A stretch of 64,000 nucleotides of DNA from Ardenticatenaceae bacterium. GTDB lineage: Bacteria > Chloroflexota > Anaerolineae > Promineifilales > Promineifilaceae. The translations under genes and the position numbers were made by a program. The notes below the pieces were generated by a model. It had not been told where the DNA came from and did no database searches. It was given only the letters and a program-made list of their open reading frames with translations. How positions within the stretch are numbered: position 1 is the stretch's first letter; every line of letters starts with the position of its first letter. Of this stretch, positions 45,205 to 53,486 are shown one piece after another. The stretch is from NCBI GenBank assembly GCA_020634495.1, contig JACKBR010000008.1, positions 74,837 to 138,836 on the forward strand, in the 5' to 3' direction.

Positions 45205-47112
45205 TTATTCAGTCGAAAGTTGGTTAGGAAGCGGTAGAGACAGCCATTCACTGTTGATAAATTCCCCGTCGGCCCCAATGCGATACATTGCCAGCCGTAC
45301 GGCCGTTGGCTGCGTGCCTTCAGGAAATTCGATCTTATACACATCCTGCACAATCTCCCCTTCTTGCCATTGAGAAATTGGATACCAGCCTTCAACCGGG
45401 TGTTGTTGGTCTGCCTGAGACAAAATATCTTGCGGGCCAGTTGGTGGGTCTTGCGCAACCAGGTGGATAGCCACACTTTGATCGGCTAAATTTGCCTGCT
45501 CGGCTTGCCAATATAGCGTGAGAATTAGGGAATCAGGATCATTTTGGCTTATTGTTGGGGCTAAGACAGAGACGCCATTGCCCAGCGAAACGGCCGTTTC
45601 TGCCGGAAATGGATTATCCAACAAAGGGTGCGCGCTTAATTGAATTACCCCTGGGCTGAGGGCTGCCGGGTACAGGTCTCCATATTCGGACTGCCACCAG
45701 GAAAACGGCCGTAAATAAAAAGTATCGCTCAAAACAAGCAGACGGCCGTTCTGGTCTAACGTTTCTTGCCAATTTGCATTGTGATCCACCAAAACCAGAT
45801 CAGGAAACGCATCCTGGTAAGCCTGAGCGTAGCTCAACGCCCAAAAATCTCGCCCCCATAAGGCCAGCAGCGTGGTTGGCTCTGGTTGGGCTTCCAGCCA
45901 GCTAACCTGCTCAATCAGCTCCATTGCACCCGGATCGCGGGTAATGGACAAAACGTCTGGCCGATTCCAGACAAATAGAAACCCCACTAAAATAATGCCA
46001 ACGCTATACACCAATGGGGGCCAAAACCGAAGCCGTTCCATTCCAAAAGCAGCCAGCAAGGCCAGCCCCAACGCCGCCAGGGGAAACATGGGCAAATTCA
46101 CCGCCAGCAGCGCGTCTGAAAGACGACCCTCCCAAATAACCAAAGAAAGCAGCAAAAATGGCAGCCAGATAAGAGTCAGAGATATTGCTTCGATGCGATA
46201 TTTTCGGGCGGTTAGCAATAGGCCGCCCAGACCAATGGTCACCAGAGGGAGCGGCCATTCGGCACGGAGCAGAGCCAAAATGCCCTGAGACCGTACCAGC
46301 GCCTCATCCAGCGTTTGGGGGATGGCTAAAATACGACCGGTTTTGGTGTCAAAAACCAATCCCCAAAAGCCAGCCCAACTGCCGGGATCATTAAACGTCC
46401 AGGTTGCGCCCATCCAGGCGCGAATGGGCAAATAGAGGTAGACCAGACTGCCTGCAATAAAAACGCCCAGCACCAGGGGGAGGCCACGCCATAATGCTTT
46501 GTGCTGTTTCAGCACGAGTAAGGCCAGGCCAGGGGCTAAAAAGATCATAGCTCGTTGGTGCAAGACGGCCTGGCTGGCTAAAAGTGCCAGCCAAAAAAGC
46601 GCCCGGCGACTGCCCGTTCGGCTAAAATTGATGGCGGCTAAAAGCGAGCCAAGCGTTAGGGCCAGCGTCATGGTGTGAACTTCAGCCAGCGACGCATCTA
46701 CCCAAACGGAGGTGGCTAAGGCGTAAGTGGTGGAGAAGAGTACGGCCGTTTCCTTCCGCACATCATAAGCAAAACAGAGCAGCACCAACAGCCCTACGCT
46801 AATCGCCCCCCACAATGCCGAAAATAGCGAACTGCCTGTGGCTGGCGCAATGCCCATCAATTGCAAAAGCGATACAAAGCCTGAGCCTAAAAATGAATAC
46901 AGCGGATAACCTGGAAAATGCAATGTTCCCCAGCGCGGTAGGGCGTTTTGAATTTCACCAGTGTCTGTGCCATAAGGGTGCAATGAACCGTTGGGAATCG
47001 TTTGCAGCGTTGTGAGGAACAGCACAAAGGCAAGCAGCATCGCCAACAAGACAGCCAACTGCTGGCCCTTTTGCCGATGACGATTAGATGAATGATGGGA
47101 TGCGGCTACCAT
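45205..47112 (-). CDS. DUF2723-type polytopic membrane protein
   Basis: Protein of 635 residues. The N-terminal half has about ten membrane helices and the DUF2723 pattern: PYGTDTGEIQNALPRWGTLHFPGYPLYSFLGS (in part), with the acidic DTGE pair in the first outer loop, as in GT-C glycosyltransferases of the TMEM260/PMT type. The C-terminal 250 residues are a soluble, probably outer domain with beta-rich text (LILTLYWQAEQANLADQSVAIHL). It probably transfers or handles lipid-linked sugars (inference). Its 5' region contains a candidate structured RNA with a terminator 94 bases before the ATG, which might control it. Confidence 0.82.
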   Translation of the reverse strand: MVAASHHSSNRHRQKGQQLAVLLAMLLAFVLFLTTLQTIPNGSLHPYGTDTGEIQNALPRWGTLHFPGYPLYSFLGSGFVSLLQLMGIAPATGSSLFSALWGAISVGLLVLLCFAYDVRKETAVLFSTTYALATSVWVDASLAEVHTMTLALTLGSLLAAINFSRTGSRRALFWLALLASQAVLHQRAMIFLAPGLALLVLKQHKALWRGLPLVLGVFIAGSLVYLYLPIRAWMGATWTFNDPGSWAGFWGLVFDTKTGRILAIPQTLDEALVRSQGILALLRAEWPLPLVTIGLGGLLLTARKYRIEAISLTLIWLPFLLLSLVIWEGRLSDALLAVNLPMFPLAALGLALLAAFGMERLRFWPPLVYSVGIILVGFLFVWNRPDVLSITRDPGAMELIEQVSWLEAQPEPTTLLALWGRDFWALSYAQAYQDAFPDLVLVDHNANWQETLDQNGRLLVLSDTFYLRPFSWWQSEYGDLYPAALSPGVIQLSAHPLLDNPFPAETAVSLGNGVSVLAPTISQNDPDSLILTLYWQAEQANLADQSVAIHLVAQDPPTGPQDILSQADQQHPVEGWYPISQWQEGEIVQDVYKIEFPEGTQPTAVRLAMYRIGADGEFINSEWLSLPLPNQLSTE

Positions 47113-47208
47113 GAATGAAACTCTGCAAATGAGATTTATTGATGAACTTCAATAGTCTGATTATTTTATCCAATCAGGCCCGAAATTACACATTTTTAGC
47201 TGAAAACA

Positions 47209-47385
47209 AAAAAACCACCAGCTTGCGGCTGGTGGTTGAATAATTGCTTGGGTAGAGGGCCTGTTTGTAACGTTTAGCTTGGCATTGGTTTGACCCTTTT
47301 GACCGCAAGATTGCTCTTCGTCCAGGGAGCCAACTGACCATCACTTCGGCTGTTATATTCGTTCGGCCCTCTACATGCTTTAAGA
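47209..47385 (-). ncRNA. Candidate structured RNA or leader with terminator
   Basis: On the minus strand GTAGAGGGCC (47374-47365) and GGCCCTCTAC (47262-47253) form a perfect 10-bp stem enclosing 102 nt. Within it nested short stems are possible: TTGGC/GCCAA, CCCT/AGGG, GAC/GTC and GCAA/TTGC. Fifteen bases further is an intrinsic terminator, AACCACCAGC-CGCAA-GCTGGTGGTT plus seven T (47238-47209). The unit ends 97 bases before the DUF2723 ATG. It may be an independent RNA (6S-like size) or a riboswitch-type leader. No known class was recognised. The 5' end near 47385 is a guess. Confidence 0.6.
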
Positions 47386-47469
47386 TAACGGCCGTTCCTT
47401 ACAGCCTGACTGACGTCAAACTACAAATCTTTTTGAGCCATGATCCACTTGACATAGGAAAATATTAAC

Positions 47470-47497
47470 TTGACATAGTCTTGAGCCATGCTAAACT
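47470..47497 (+). promoter_or_regulatory. Promoter predicting a leaderless mRNA
   Basis: TTGACA (47470-47475), 16 bases, TAAACT (47492-47497), nine bases to the ATG at 47507, no Shine-Dalgarno. A second TTGACA lies 21 bases further upstream (47449-47454), as also occurs at 51.5 kb. Confidence 0.6.
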
Positions 47498-47506
47498 GGC
47501 AACAAC

Positions 47507-49825
47507 ATGCACGCGAAATTTCGGCGGGCCGCAAAGCGGGTTCAGCAGCTCCTTTTAGCAGTTATTTCTTCAGTCTGGCAGTTTATTGGCAGGCTTGGTT
47601 TAGCGTTTCGTAACTTCCTCACCTGGGTCATTTGGAAACCTCTTTTTTATTTGACAATGCCGTTCTGGCTGCCGCTGCGCTGGTTGCTGTGGGACACCAT
47701 CGTGGCGGTTGCGCCCCCAACCTGGCGCTTTATGGGCCGTATGGGTTTGGCGCTGCGGCGTTTGCTCCTTCTGCTGGTATGGCGGCCGTTTCGTTTGCTG
47801 GTGATACGGCCGTTGCGCTGGCTTTACCAGCAGGGGTTAAAACCTGCTGCTTTATGGTTGGCGCGCTCCGTTTGGCTGTTGCTGACACGCCTGTGGCAGC
47901 ACACCGCCCCCCAACGCGCCATTTACGGCCGTCGCCTGAGTTCCCGTTGGCGAGTGCTAAAATTTAACTTGCGGCTGGTTTGGCGACGACCCAAACCGCC
48001 TGTGGGTGCAATTGTCGTTCCCCGGCGGCCGCGTGAGAATTTGCGGGCAGTGCGCACCTTCCGCTTGGCAACGGCCGTTGCTGCCCTGGCGCTCATCGTC
48101 GTGGTCGGCTTATTGTCCATGCGCGATCCCCAGGCAACCAATACAGCTTCAGCCGACGATCGGCCGATCGAGGTAACACCCACGATTCTTACGCCAACGC
48201 CGGTACCGCCAACGGCCACAGCTATCCCCACCGTTTCTGTCAAGCTCACGCCCTGGGCCACACCTGACCCGCTGGATGGTGGCGGCGCAGTAATCTTTAC
48301 CCAACATGTTAATGGAAATAGCGACATTTATATTTTGCCCATTGGCCAGGCAGAGCCTATCCAGCTAACGAGCCATCCGGCCGAAGACCGGGACCCGGCC
48401 TGGGGGCCAGATGGAACTGAAATTGCCTTTGCCTCGCGGCGAGATGGCAACTGGGAGCTGTACGTCTACAATATTCCTAACCGCAGGCTGCGGCGAGTAA
48501 CCAATGATTTAGCCTATGATGCCGCCCCGTCTTGGTCGCCAGACGGCCAGTGGTTGGCATACGAATCCTATCGTGATGGCAACCTGGATATTTACCTTAT
48601 CAAAGCAGACGGCAGCGAAGGGCCTTTCCGCCTGACCGATAATCCAGCCCCTGACTTTTCGCCCGCCTGGGCTCCAGGTGGCCGACATATTGCTTTTACC
48701 AGCCTGCGCAGCGGCAATGGCGATATTTTTATACGCTCACTGGATGCCAGCATTAATGCCCAGGCTGTCAATATTACGCAGTCTCCTGGGCTTCATGAGG
48801 ACGATGCTGCTTTTTCACCAGACGGCCGTTCCCTGGTTTATGCTGAATATAATGCCGGTTTCCCCGTGTTGTATGCCCTGGAGTTGGATGCCCAATACGC
48901 TCCAGCGGTACCAGCTTCTGGCCTTGGCCAGCAAGGGCGCGCGCCAGCCTGGTCACCAGACCGGCGGTCTGTGCTTTTTGTCTATGACCAGGGGAATCGC
49001 AGTTTCTTATTGTCTGGCAGTGTCGATGCCTGGGGCGTGGTGCCGCAAATGTTTGTGGCTAACGGCCGTATTGATGATCCTTCATGGACAGCCATGCAGC
49101 TGACGCCTGCCATGAGTTCTCGATTGCATAATATTGACCAGCTGCCAGCCAATCAGCCACTTTACGTTGAGACAATGGCTGATCCAGAACCAGGCCAACC
49201 CGCAGCCGTGCTGTTTCCCATTCCGGTTAATGCGCCCTCACCTTACCTGAGCGATGCGGTGGACCAATCTTTTATTGATCTTCGGCAGCGGGTCATTGCT
49301 GAAGCTGGCTGGGACTTTTTGGGCCGGCTTGATGGCATGTTTGAGGCCGCAGACACCGGATCGCCGCCAGGTCAATCTTTCCAATCCTGGAATAAAGCTG
49401 GCCGGGCTTTCGATTTTTATTTTCGTGAAGCGCTGGGCTTTGATCCCCAGGTGGAATTAGTGAAGCTAGACATTAATGGTGAAACATATTGGCGCGTGTT
49501 TGTGAAAACGGCCGTTCAAGACGGCAGCCAGGGAGAGCCATTACGTACGCGCACCTGGGACATGCAGGCGCGCAGTGGTGATGATCCCAGCTATTACGAG
49601 CAGGGCGGCAAATGGCGCGAAGCGATTCCCAGCGGTTACTATATTGATTTTACAGCGCTGGCAGCAGATTATGGCTGGGAGTGGGTGCCAGCCGCCGCGA
49701 ACTGGCGCACCTATTTTCCAGGCATTCGCTATTGGCATTACGAAAAACGGGATGATCTCACCTGGGAAGCGGCCATGGGTCAGCTTTATACCGATGAAGA
49801 ACTGGCTCCTTTGCTGGGACGGTAA
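47507..49825 (+). CDS. Membrane-anchored TolB-like beta-propeller protein
   Basis: Protein of 772 residues. Residues 1-140 are unusual: Trp/Leu/Arg-rich segments of the type W(Q/R)FxGRxGLAxRxxL..V(I/W)(K/R)P repeat at about 24-56 and 73-105. A membrane helix follows (about 187-206), then a Pro/Thr stalk (220-250). Residues 255-530 hold five or so TolB/WD40-like blades with the SPDG signature (PAWGPDGTEIAFASRRDGNWELYVYN, PSWSPDGQWLAYESYRDGNLDIYLI, in part). The last 220 residues are unassigned, with FIDLRQRVIAEAGWDFLGRLD. It is probably an outward-facing interaction scaffold. A promoter box ends nine bases before the ATG. It overlaps the M23 gene by 32 bases. Confidence 0.82.
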   Translation: MHAKFRRAAKRVQQLLLAVISSVWQFIGRLGLAFRNFLTWVIWKPLFYLTMPFWLPLRWLLWDTIVAVAPPTWRFMGRMGLALRRLLLLLVWRPFRLLVIRPLRWLYQQGLKPAALWLARSVWLLLTRLWQHTAPQRAIYGRRLSSRWRVLKFNLRLVWRRPKPPVGAIVVPRRPRENLRAVRTFRLATAVAALALIVVVGLLSMRDPQATNTASADDRPIEVTPTILTPTPVPPTATAIPTVSVKLTPWATPDPLDGGGAVIFTQHVNGNSDIYILPIGQAEPIQLTSHPAEDRDPAWGPDGTEIAFASRRDGNWELYVYNIPNRRLRRVTNDLAYDAAPSWSPDGQWLAYESYRDGNLDIYLIKADGSEGPFRLTDNPAPDFSPAWAPGGRHIAFTSLRSGNGDIFIRSLDASINAQAVNITQSPGLHEDDAAFSPDGRSLVYAEYNAGFPVLYALELDAQYAPAVPASGLGQQGRAPAWSPDRRSVLFVYDQGNRSFLLSGSVDAWGVVPQMFVANGRIDDPSWTAMQLTPAMSSRLHNIDQLPANQPLYVETMADPEPGQPAAVLFPIPVNAPSPYLSDAVDQSFIDLRQRVIAEAGWDFLGRLDGMFEAADTGSPPGQSFQSWNKAGRAFDFYFREALGFDPQVELVKLDINGETYWRVFVKTAVQDGSQGEPLRTRTWDMQARSGDDPSYYEQGGKWREAIPSGYYIDFTALAADYGWEWVPAAANWRTYFPGIRYWHYEKRDDLTWEAAMGQLYTDEELAPLLGR

Positions 49826-50987
49826 TAAGGCCGTTGCGTTCCTGGGGCTGAGCCTGCTCTTCTTGTTGGCTGGCTGCGCCGATAATTTGGTTACCCCAAC
49901 TCTGGTAGCCCCCCTTAACCTTCCCCCAGCCCAGCAAACCGAAATTGCCGTCACGGCCGAATCTGGCAGCAGCCGCATCGAACCTGGCGGCCGAACTACC
50001 AATGCGGGCCTGGCTCAAAAAGCGCCCACTCCCGCCGGTGTGGGCATCCGCCCCAGCCAGGCAGAGCAGCTTTGGGTGCCAGACGCCGGGCCGGAACCAC
50101 CAGAAGGCTGGCGTCCACCACCTTACCAGGTTCCCCTCTCCCTCCATTACGATGACCACTATTGGCTGGCTCGTCCGCTGCCCTCTGGCAGCCGTAATTA
50201 TGATTTGGAATGGTATCCTTTTGGCAACGATGTTCAATTGCCTCAGCTCCCTTCGTATCGTGTCCACCACGGGCTAGATTTTCCCAATGAAACCGGAACC
50301 CCCGTTTTGGCAGCGGGTAGCGGCACAGTGGTTCATGCTGGATTGCTGCCCAGTCCGCGGAATGGCGTGAACTATTACGGCAACACGGTCGTCATCTTGC
50401 ATGATTGGCAGTGGCAGGGAAAAGATGTGTACACGCTGTACGCCCATACGCTGGAGCTATTTGTGCAGGAGGGGGATTCTGTTCAGCAGGGGCAGCTTAT
50501 TGCCGGTGTGGGCAGTTCTGGCGAGGTCAGTGGGCCGCATCTTCACTTTGAGGTCAGGGTGGGCAGTAATGTTTACAGCAATGCCCGCAACCCAGCGTTG
50601 TGGCTGGCTCCTTTTGAAGGTTGGGGAACGCTGGCAGGCCGTTTTGTGGATAAAAACAATGAGATGATTTCTGGCGCTTCTTTAACGCTGCTGCCGCTTA
50701 ATGTGGATACGGCCGTACGCAAACAAAGCACCTATTCTCCCGTCGTCCGCTCTGATGAAGTATGGCAAGAAAACTTTGTTATTGGCGATCTGCCTGCGGG
50801 CCAATACCGGTTGTCGATTGATGCCAATGATGGCGTTCATATTTACGAACGTGAAATTGAAATTTTCCCCGGGCAAACCAGCTTTGTGATTGTCTCGGCA
50901 AACTTTGAATTTGTGCCTCCCCCTACGCCTGTGCCCCCTGAAGCATCAGCCGATGGCGACGCAGCTGACCCCGAAACCCAGCCCTGA
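49794..50987 (+). CDS. M23 (LytM-type) peptidase lipoprotein
   Basis: Protein of 397 residues from the ATG at 49794, inside the end of the propeller gene; the open frame reaches 49575, but only this start gives a signal sequence with lipobox LLAGC (Cys28). The M23 metallopeptidase core has HHGLDFPNETGTPVLAAGSG (first zinc His and Asp), TLYAHTLELFVQEGDSV and SGPHLHFEVRVG (third ligand), so all metal and catalytic residues are present. It should cut peptidoglycan cross-links at the outer membrane face. A beta-sandwich-like C-terminal domain (LAGRFVDKNNEMISGASLTL) and a Pro-rich tail follow. Coupling with the propeller protein suggests a cell-wall complex. Confidence 0.9.
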   Translation: MKNWLLCWDGNKAVAFLGLSLLFLLAGCADNLVTPTLVAPLNLPPAQQTEIAVTAESGSSRIEPGGRTTNAGLAQKAPTPAGVGIRPSQAEQLWVPDAGPEPPEGWRPPPYQVPLSLHYDDHYWLARPLPSGSRNYDLEWYPFGNDVQLPQLPSYRVHHGLDFPNETGTPVLAAGSGTVVHAGLLPSPRNGVNYYGNTVVILHDWQWQGKDVYTLYAHTLELFVQEGDSVQQGQLIAGVGSSGEVSGPHLHFEVRVGSNVYSNARNPALWLAPFEGWGTLAGRFVDKNNEMISGASLTLLPLNVDTAVRKQSTYSPVVRSDEVWQENFVIGDLPAGQYRLSIDANDGVHIYEREIEIFPGQTSFVIVSANFEFVPPPTPVPPEASADGDAADPETQP

Positions 50988-51026
50988 TTTTGGCCAAGAA
51001 GCAAACCTGATTACGTGGAGCCAGCG

Positions 51027-51416
51027 TCAATGATAGATTTCTTGACCACTGGAACGATTGTCAGCTTTTAGCACAAATTGAATATGCTGCACGAGCTGGA
51101 CTGGGGTTAAATCTTTTCCAATGAAACCTTCCGCGCCCAAGGCAATGGCTTTGGCTTCGTTATTTGGCGTGTCATAGGCGGTTACAAAAATGACGGGGAT
51201 GGTCGTGAATTCGCGGAGCCGGTGGTACAGCTGCCAGCCGTCCATGTCTGGCATCATTAAATCAACCAGAATCAGGTCTGGCATACCATGCCGGGCTTTG
51301 TCTAATCCCTCCAGGCCGCTAAAAGCAACTTCGGTTTCATAGCCAGCCAGCTGAACCATATCTTGCAGGAGTTTGACCATTTGGGGATTGTCGTCTACGA
51401 CCAGGATGATTGGCAT
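51027..51416 (-). CDS. Single-domain response regulator
   Basis: Protein of 129 residues, only a CheY-like receiver. It has Asp8-Asp9 in LVVDDNPQMV, phospho-acceptor Asp52 in LILVDLMMPDMDGWQ, Thr79 (FVTAYD) and Lys101 (FIGKDL), so the switch residues are complete. There is no output domain, so it works through protein contact or phosphorelay. No kinase gene is adjacent; orphan kinases in this window are at 27.8 and 33.9 kb. It is flanked by envelope genes on the other strand. Confidence 0.95.
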   Translation of the reverse strand: MPIILVVDDNPQMVKLLQDMVQLAGYETEVAFSGLEGLDKARHGMPDLILVDLMMPDMDGWQLYHRLREFTTIPVIFVTAYDTPNNEAKAIALGAEGFIGKDLTPVQLVQHIQFVLKADNRSSGQEIYH

Positions 51417-51521
51417 CTTTTGCCCTTGGGTTAGGTTTGCGTGTGAGAACCTTTGTTAATAATGAGGCTAATTTTAGCCGGAAATGGTTCATGAGGGAAA
51501 TAGAAAAGTTGACATAATACG

Positions 51522-51551
51522 TTGACACTCATTCTGAACTTATGCTAAAAT
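51522..51551 (+). promoter_or_regulatory. Promoter predicting a leaderless mRNA
   Basis: TTGACA (51522-51527), 18 bases, TAAAAT (51546-51551), six bases to the ATG at 51558. A second TTGACA starts 13 bases upstream (51509-51514). The arrangement matches that before the propeller gene, including ATGC/TGC directly before the -10 box. Confidence 0.6.
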
Positions 51552-51557
51552 TTTGCT

Positions 51558-52553
51558 ATGATTTTCCGGGAGTGGTTGGGAAGAAAAAAGCATATGTGGC
51601 AGCGATACGGCCGTTTCCTGATGGTCGGTGTCTTGTTAGCTGCTATCCTCATGCTGCTGAGTCCAGCACAAACCAATGCTGCCGACCGGCAGGGGCTACA
51701 TCGTTCCGACAGCGGCCCAGAAACGTTTCTGCTTTCCCCCATGTGGGGGCCAACCATCCGCCAATGGTCCACGTACATTGGCATTTTGGCAGATACGCAT
51801 GGGCTGGACCCTGATTTTATTGCCGCCGTGGTAGAAGAAGAATCGAACGGCCGTCTTGATGGCGTTAGTTCCGTCGGTGCAGTGGGCCTCATGGGGGTTA
51901 TGCCCCAAGGCCCTGGCTTAGAATGGCGGCCCACCACAGAAGAACTCATGATCCCCTCCGTGAATTTACGCTGGGGAGTGGCAATCTTGGCCGAGGTTGT
52001 GCGGCAAGCCGGGGGCGATCTGGCCTCAGCGCTGGCGGCCTACAGCGGTGGCTGGGAATATGTTGGCAGCAGCGTCCCCCAGGCATATGCCAGCAATGTT
52101 TTAGACAATTACGCCCGGGCAGTCTTAATTCGTGAAGGTATTTCACCAGACATTGCTGCCCAATGGACAATTGCCATAGAAATTAACAAAGGGTATGTAC
52201 CCAATGAACCGTTTTTGGTTTTAGGGCAGCAGCCAGTTTCTGGTCTTTATACCTATGCCAAACACCGGGTTTACGACTACGTAGATGATTTTGGGCGGTC
52301 TTATTTTATAAATGGATATGTTGTTCCCGTTGCTTTGGTGGTTCCGGCTGATCCCGACCCCCACATCATGACATTTGGCAGCGGGGATGAAATTGATTTA
52401 CATTTACAGGCGCGGCTTGGCCAGGACAGCGTAAAAATTGACAACAGCAATCCGCGCATTATTTTGGCTTGTTTGCCCAGCCTTAGCCGGCTGCGTGGCA
52501 TTGCCAGTACCCGTTGGTTTGCCCCGTCTGGTTGCCCCTCCTGGCACCGTTGA
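51558..52553 (+). CDS. Lytic transglycosylase-like (SLT-fold) protein
   Basis: Protein of 331 residues from the ATG at 51558; an internal ATG at codon 13 is an alternative. A signal peptide or anchor (MVGVLLAAILMLLSPAQTNAA) is followed by an SLT lysozyme-like domain: DPDFIAAVVEEESNGRLDGVSSVGAVGLMGVMP, with the catalytic Glu in VEEESNG and the GxxGLMxxMP motif (shown in part), then LRWGVAILAEVVRQAGGDLASALAAYSGG. It cleaves the glycan strand of peptidoglycan. The C-terminus (about 220-331) is unassigned and ends in a Cys/Trp-rich tail. Together with the M23 gene it makes a cell-wall-remodelling group. Confidence 0.88.
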   Translation: MIFREWLGRKKHMWQRYGRFLMVGVLLAAILMLLSPAQTNAADRQGLHRSDSGPETFLLSPMWGPTIRQWSTYIGILADTHGLDPDFIAAVVEEESNGRLDGVSSVGAVGLMGVMPQGPGLEWRPTTEELMIPSVNLRWGVAILAEVVRQAGGDLASALAAYSGGWEYVGSSVPQAYASNVLDNYARAVLIREGISPDIAAQWTIAIEINKGYVPNEPFLVLGQQPVSGLYTYAKHRVYDYVDDFGRSYFINGYVVPVALVVPADPDPHIMTFGSGDEIDLHLQARLGQDSVKIDNSNPRIILACLPSLSRLRGIASTRWFAPSGCPSWHR

Positions 52554-52681
52554 CCCATTTTTTAGGACAAACGTAATCGTTTCTGGTTTGCCAATTTTTT
52601 ATACTATTTGGTTGTGAAATGGACGCCTCACACGTTGGTTGCGGCGTTTTTTTATTCTTTATTTCCTAATCGACCCAATCT

Positions 52682-53458
52682 ATGCCAACACCATTTATGC
52701 ATCTGCACATTGCCGAACAAATTCTTGAAGCGGTTGCCGTCATTGATAACGGCCGTTTGCAAACCACACTTGCTGCCGAATGGCCCGCTTTTTATTTGGG
52801 CAGTGTTGCGCCAGATGTCAACGCCATTTCTAACATTTCACGAAAAAAGACGCATTTTTACGATGTTCCGCCTGCCAAAGACGATATGGCCTACCCCACC
52901 ATGCTGGCGCAGTACCCCCAACTGGCAGAGCTGACCGCCATGTCGCCGGGGCAGGCAGTTTGTGTGGCGGCTTACAGCGCTCACCTGTTGCTAGACCTGA
53001 TCTGGCTGCGAGAAGTGGTCTATCCATTTTTCTTCTTGCCCAAACATTTAGGCAATCGGCATCAGCGCAACCTGACCCATTTTATTTTGCTCACTTACCT
53101 GGACACCATTGCTTTGAACGCGCTGCCAGAAACGGCCGTATCCACTCTGGCCGCTGCTCAATCAGACCAATGGCTGCCCTTTATCGACGATGCAATTTTG
53201 GCAGATTGGCAGGCAATGCTGGTGGCCCAGCTTGAGCCGGGCGCACCTGTAAAAACCATCGAAATTTACGCTGGTCGCCTGGGCATTTCCTCTGAGCAGT
53301 TTGCCGCCAATTTGCAGAATCCCACCTGGATGCAGCAGGAGGTGTTCGGCAAAATCCCAGTCCAGCGGATACACCAAATTCTGCAAACGGCCGTTCCCCA
53401 AAGCATCCAACTTATCAGCGACTATTTATTGCTCAATCCCTCTAACCTGGAGGCATGA
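52682..53458 (+). CDS. Zinc-dependent phospholipase C-like protein
   Basis: Protein of 258 residues resembling the zinc-dependent phospholipase C/S1-P1 fold family seen in many environmental bacteria. It begins MPTPFMHLHIAEQIL, has FYLGSVAPDVNAI, KKTHFYDVPP and AAYSAHLLLDLIWLREVV. The His and Asp residues in HLHIA, APDV, THFY and SAHLLLD fit the expected metal ligands. There is no signal peptide. The rest is helical. The substrate is unknown. It precedes the TGS/kinase gene by 28 bases on the same strand. Confidence 0.75.
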   Translation: MPTPFMHLHIAEQILEAVAVIDNGRLQTTLAAEWPAFYLGSVAPDVNAISNISRKKTHFYDVPPAKDDMAYPTMLAQYPQLAELTAMSPGQAVCVAAYSAHLLLDLIWLREVVYPFFFLPKHLGNRHQRNLTHFILLTYLDTIALNALPETAVSTLAAAQSDQWLPFIDDAILADWQAMLVAQLEPGAPVKTIEIYAGRLGISSEQFAANLQNPTWMQQEVFGKIPVQRIHQILQTAVPQSIQLISDYLLLNPSNLEA

Positions 53459-53486
53459 CAGCACGTTCTTTGAAGGACAAAACCCA

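Noticed and set aside
53301..53486. N-terminal extension of the TGS/kinase gene
   Set aside because: It overlaps the PLC-like gene in another frame; the TGS domain and an SD support the start at 53487.
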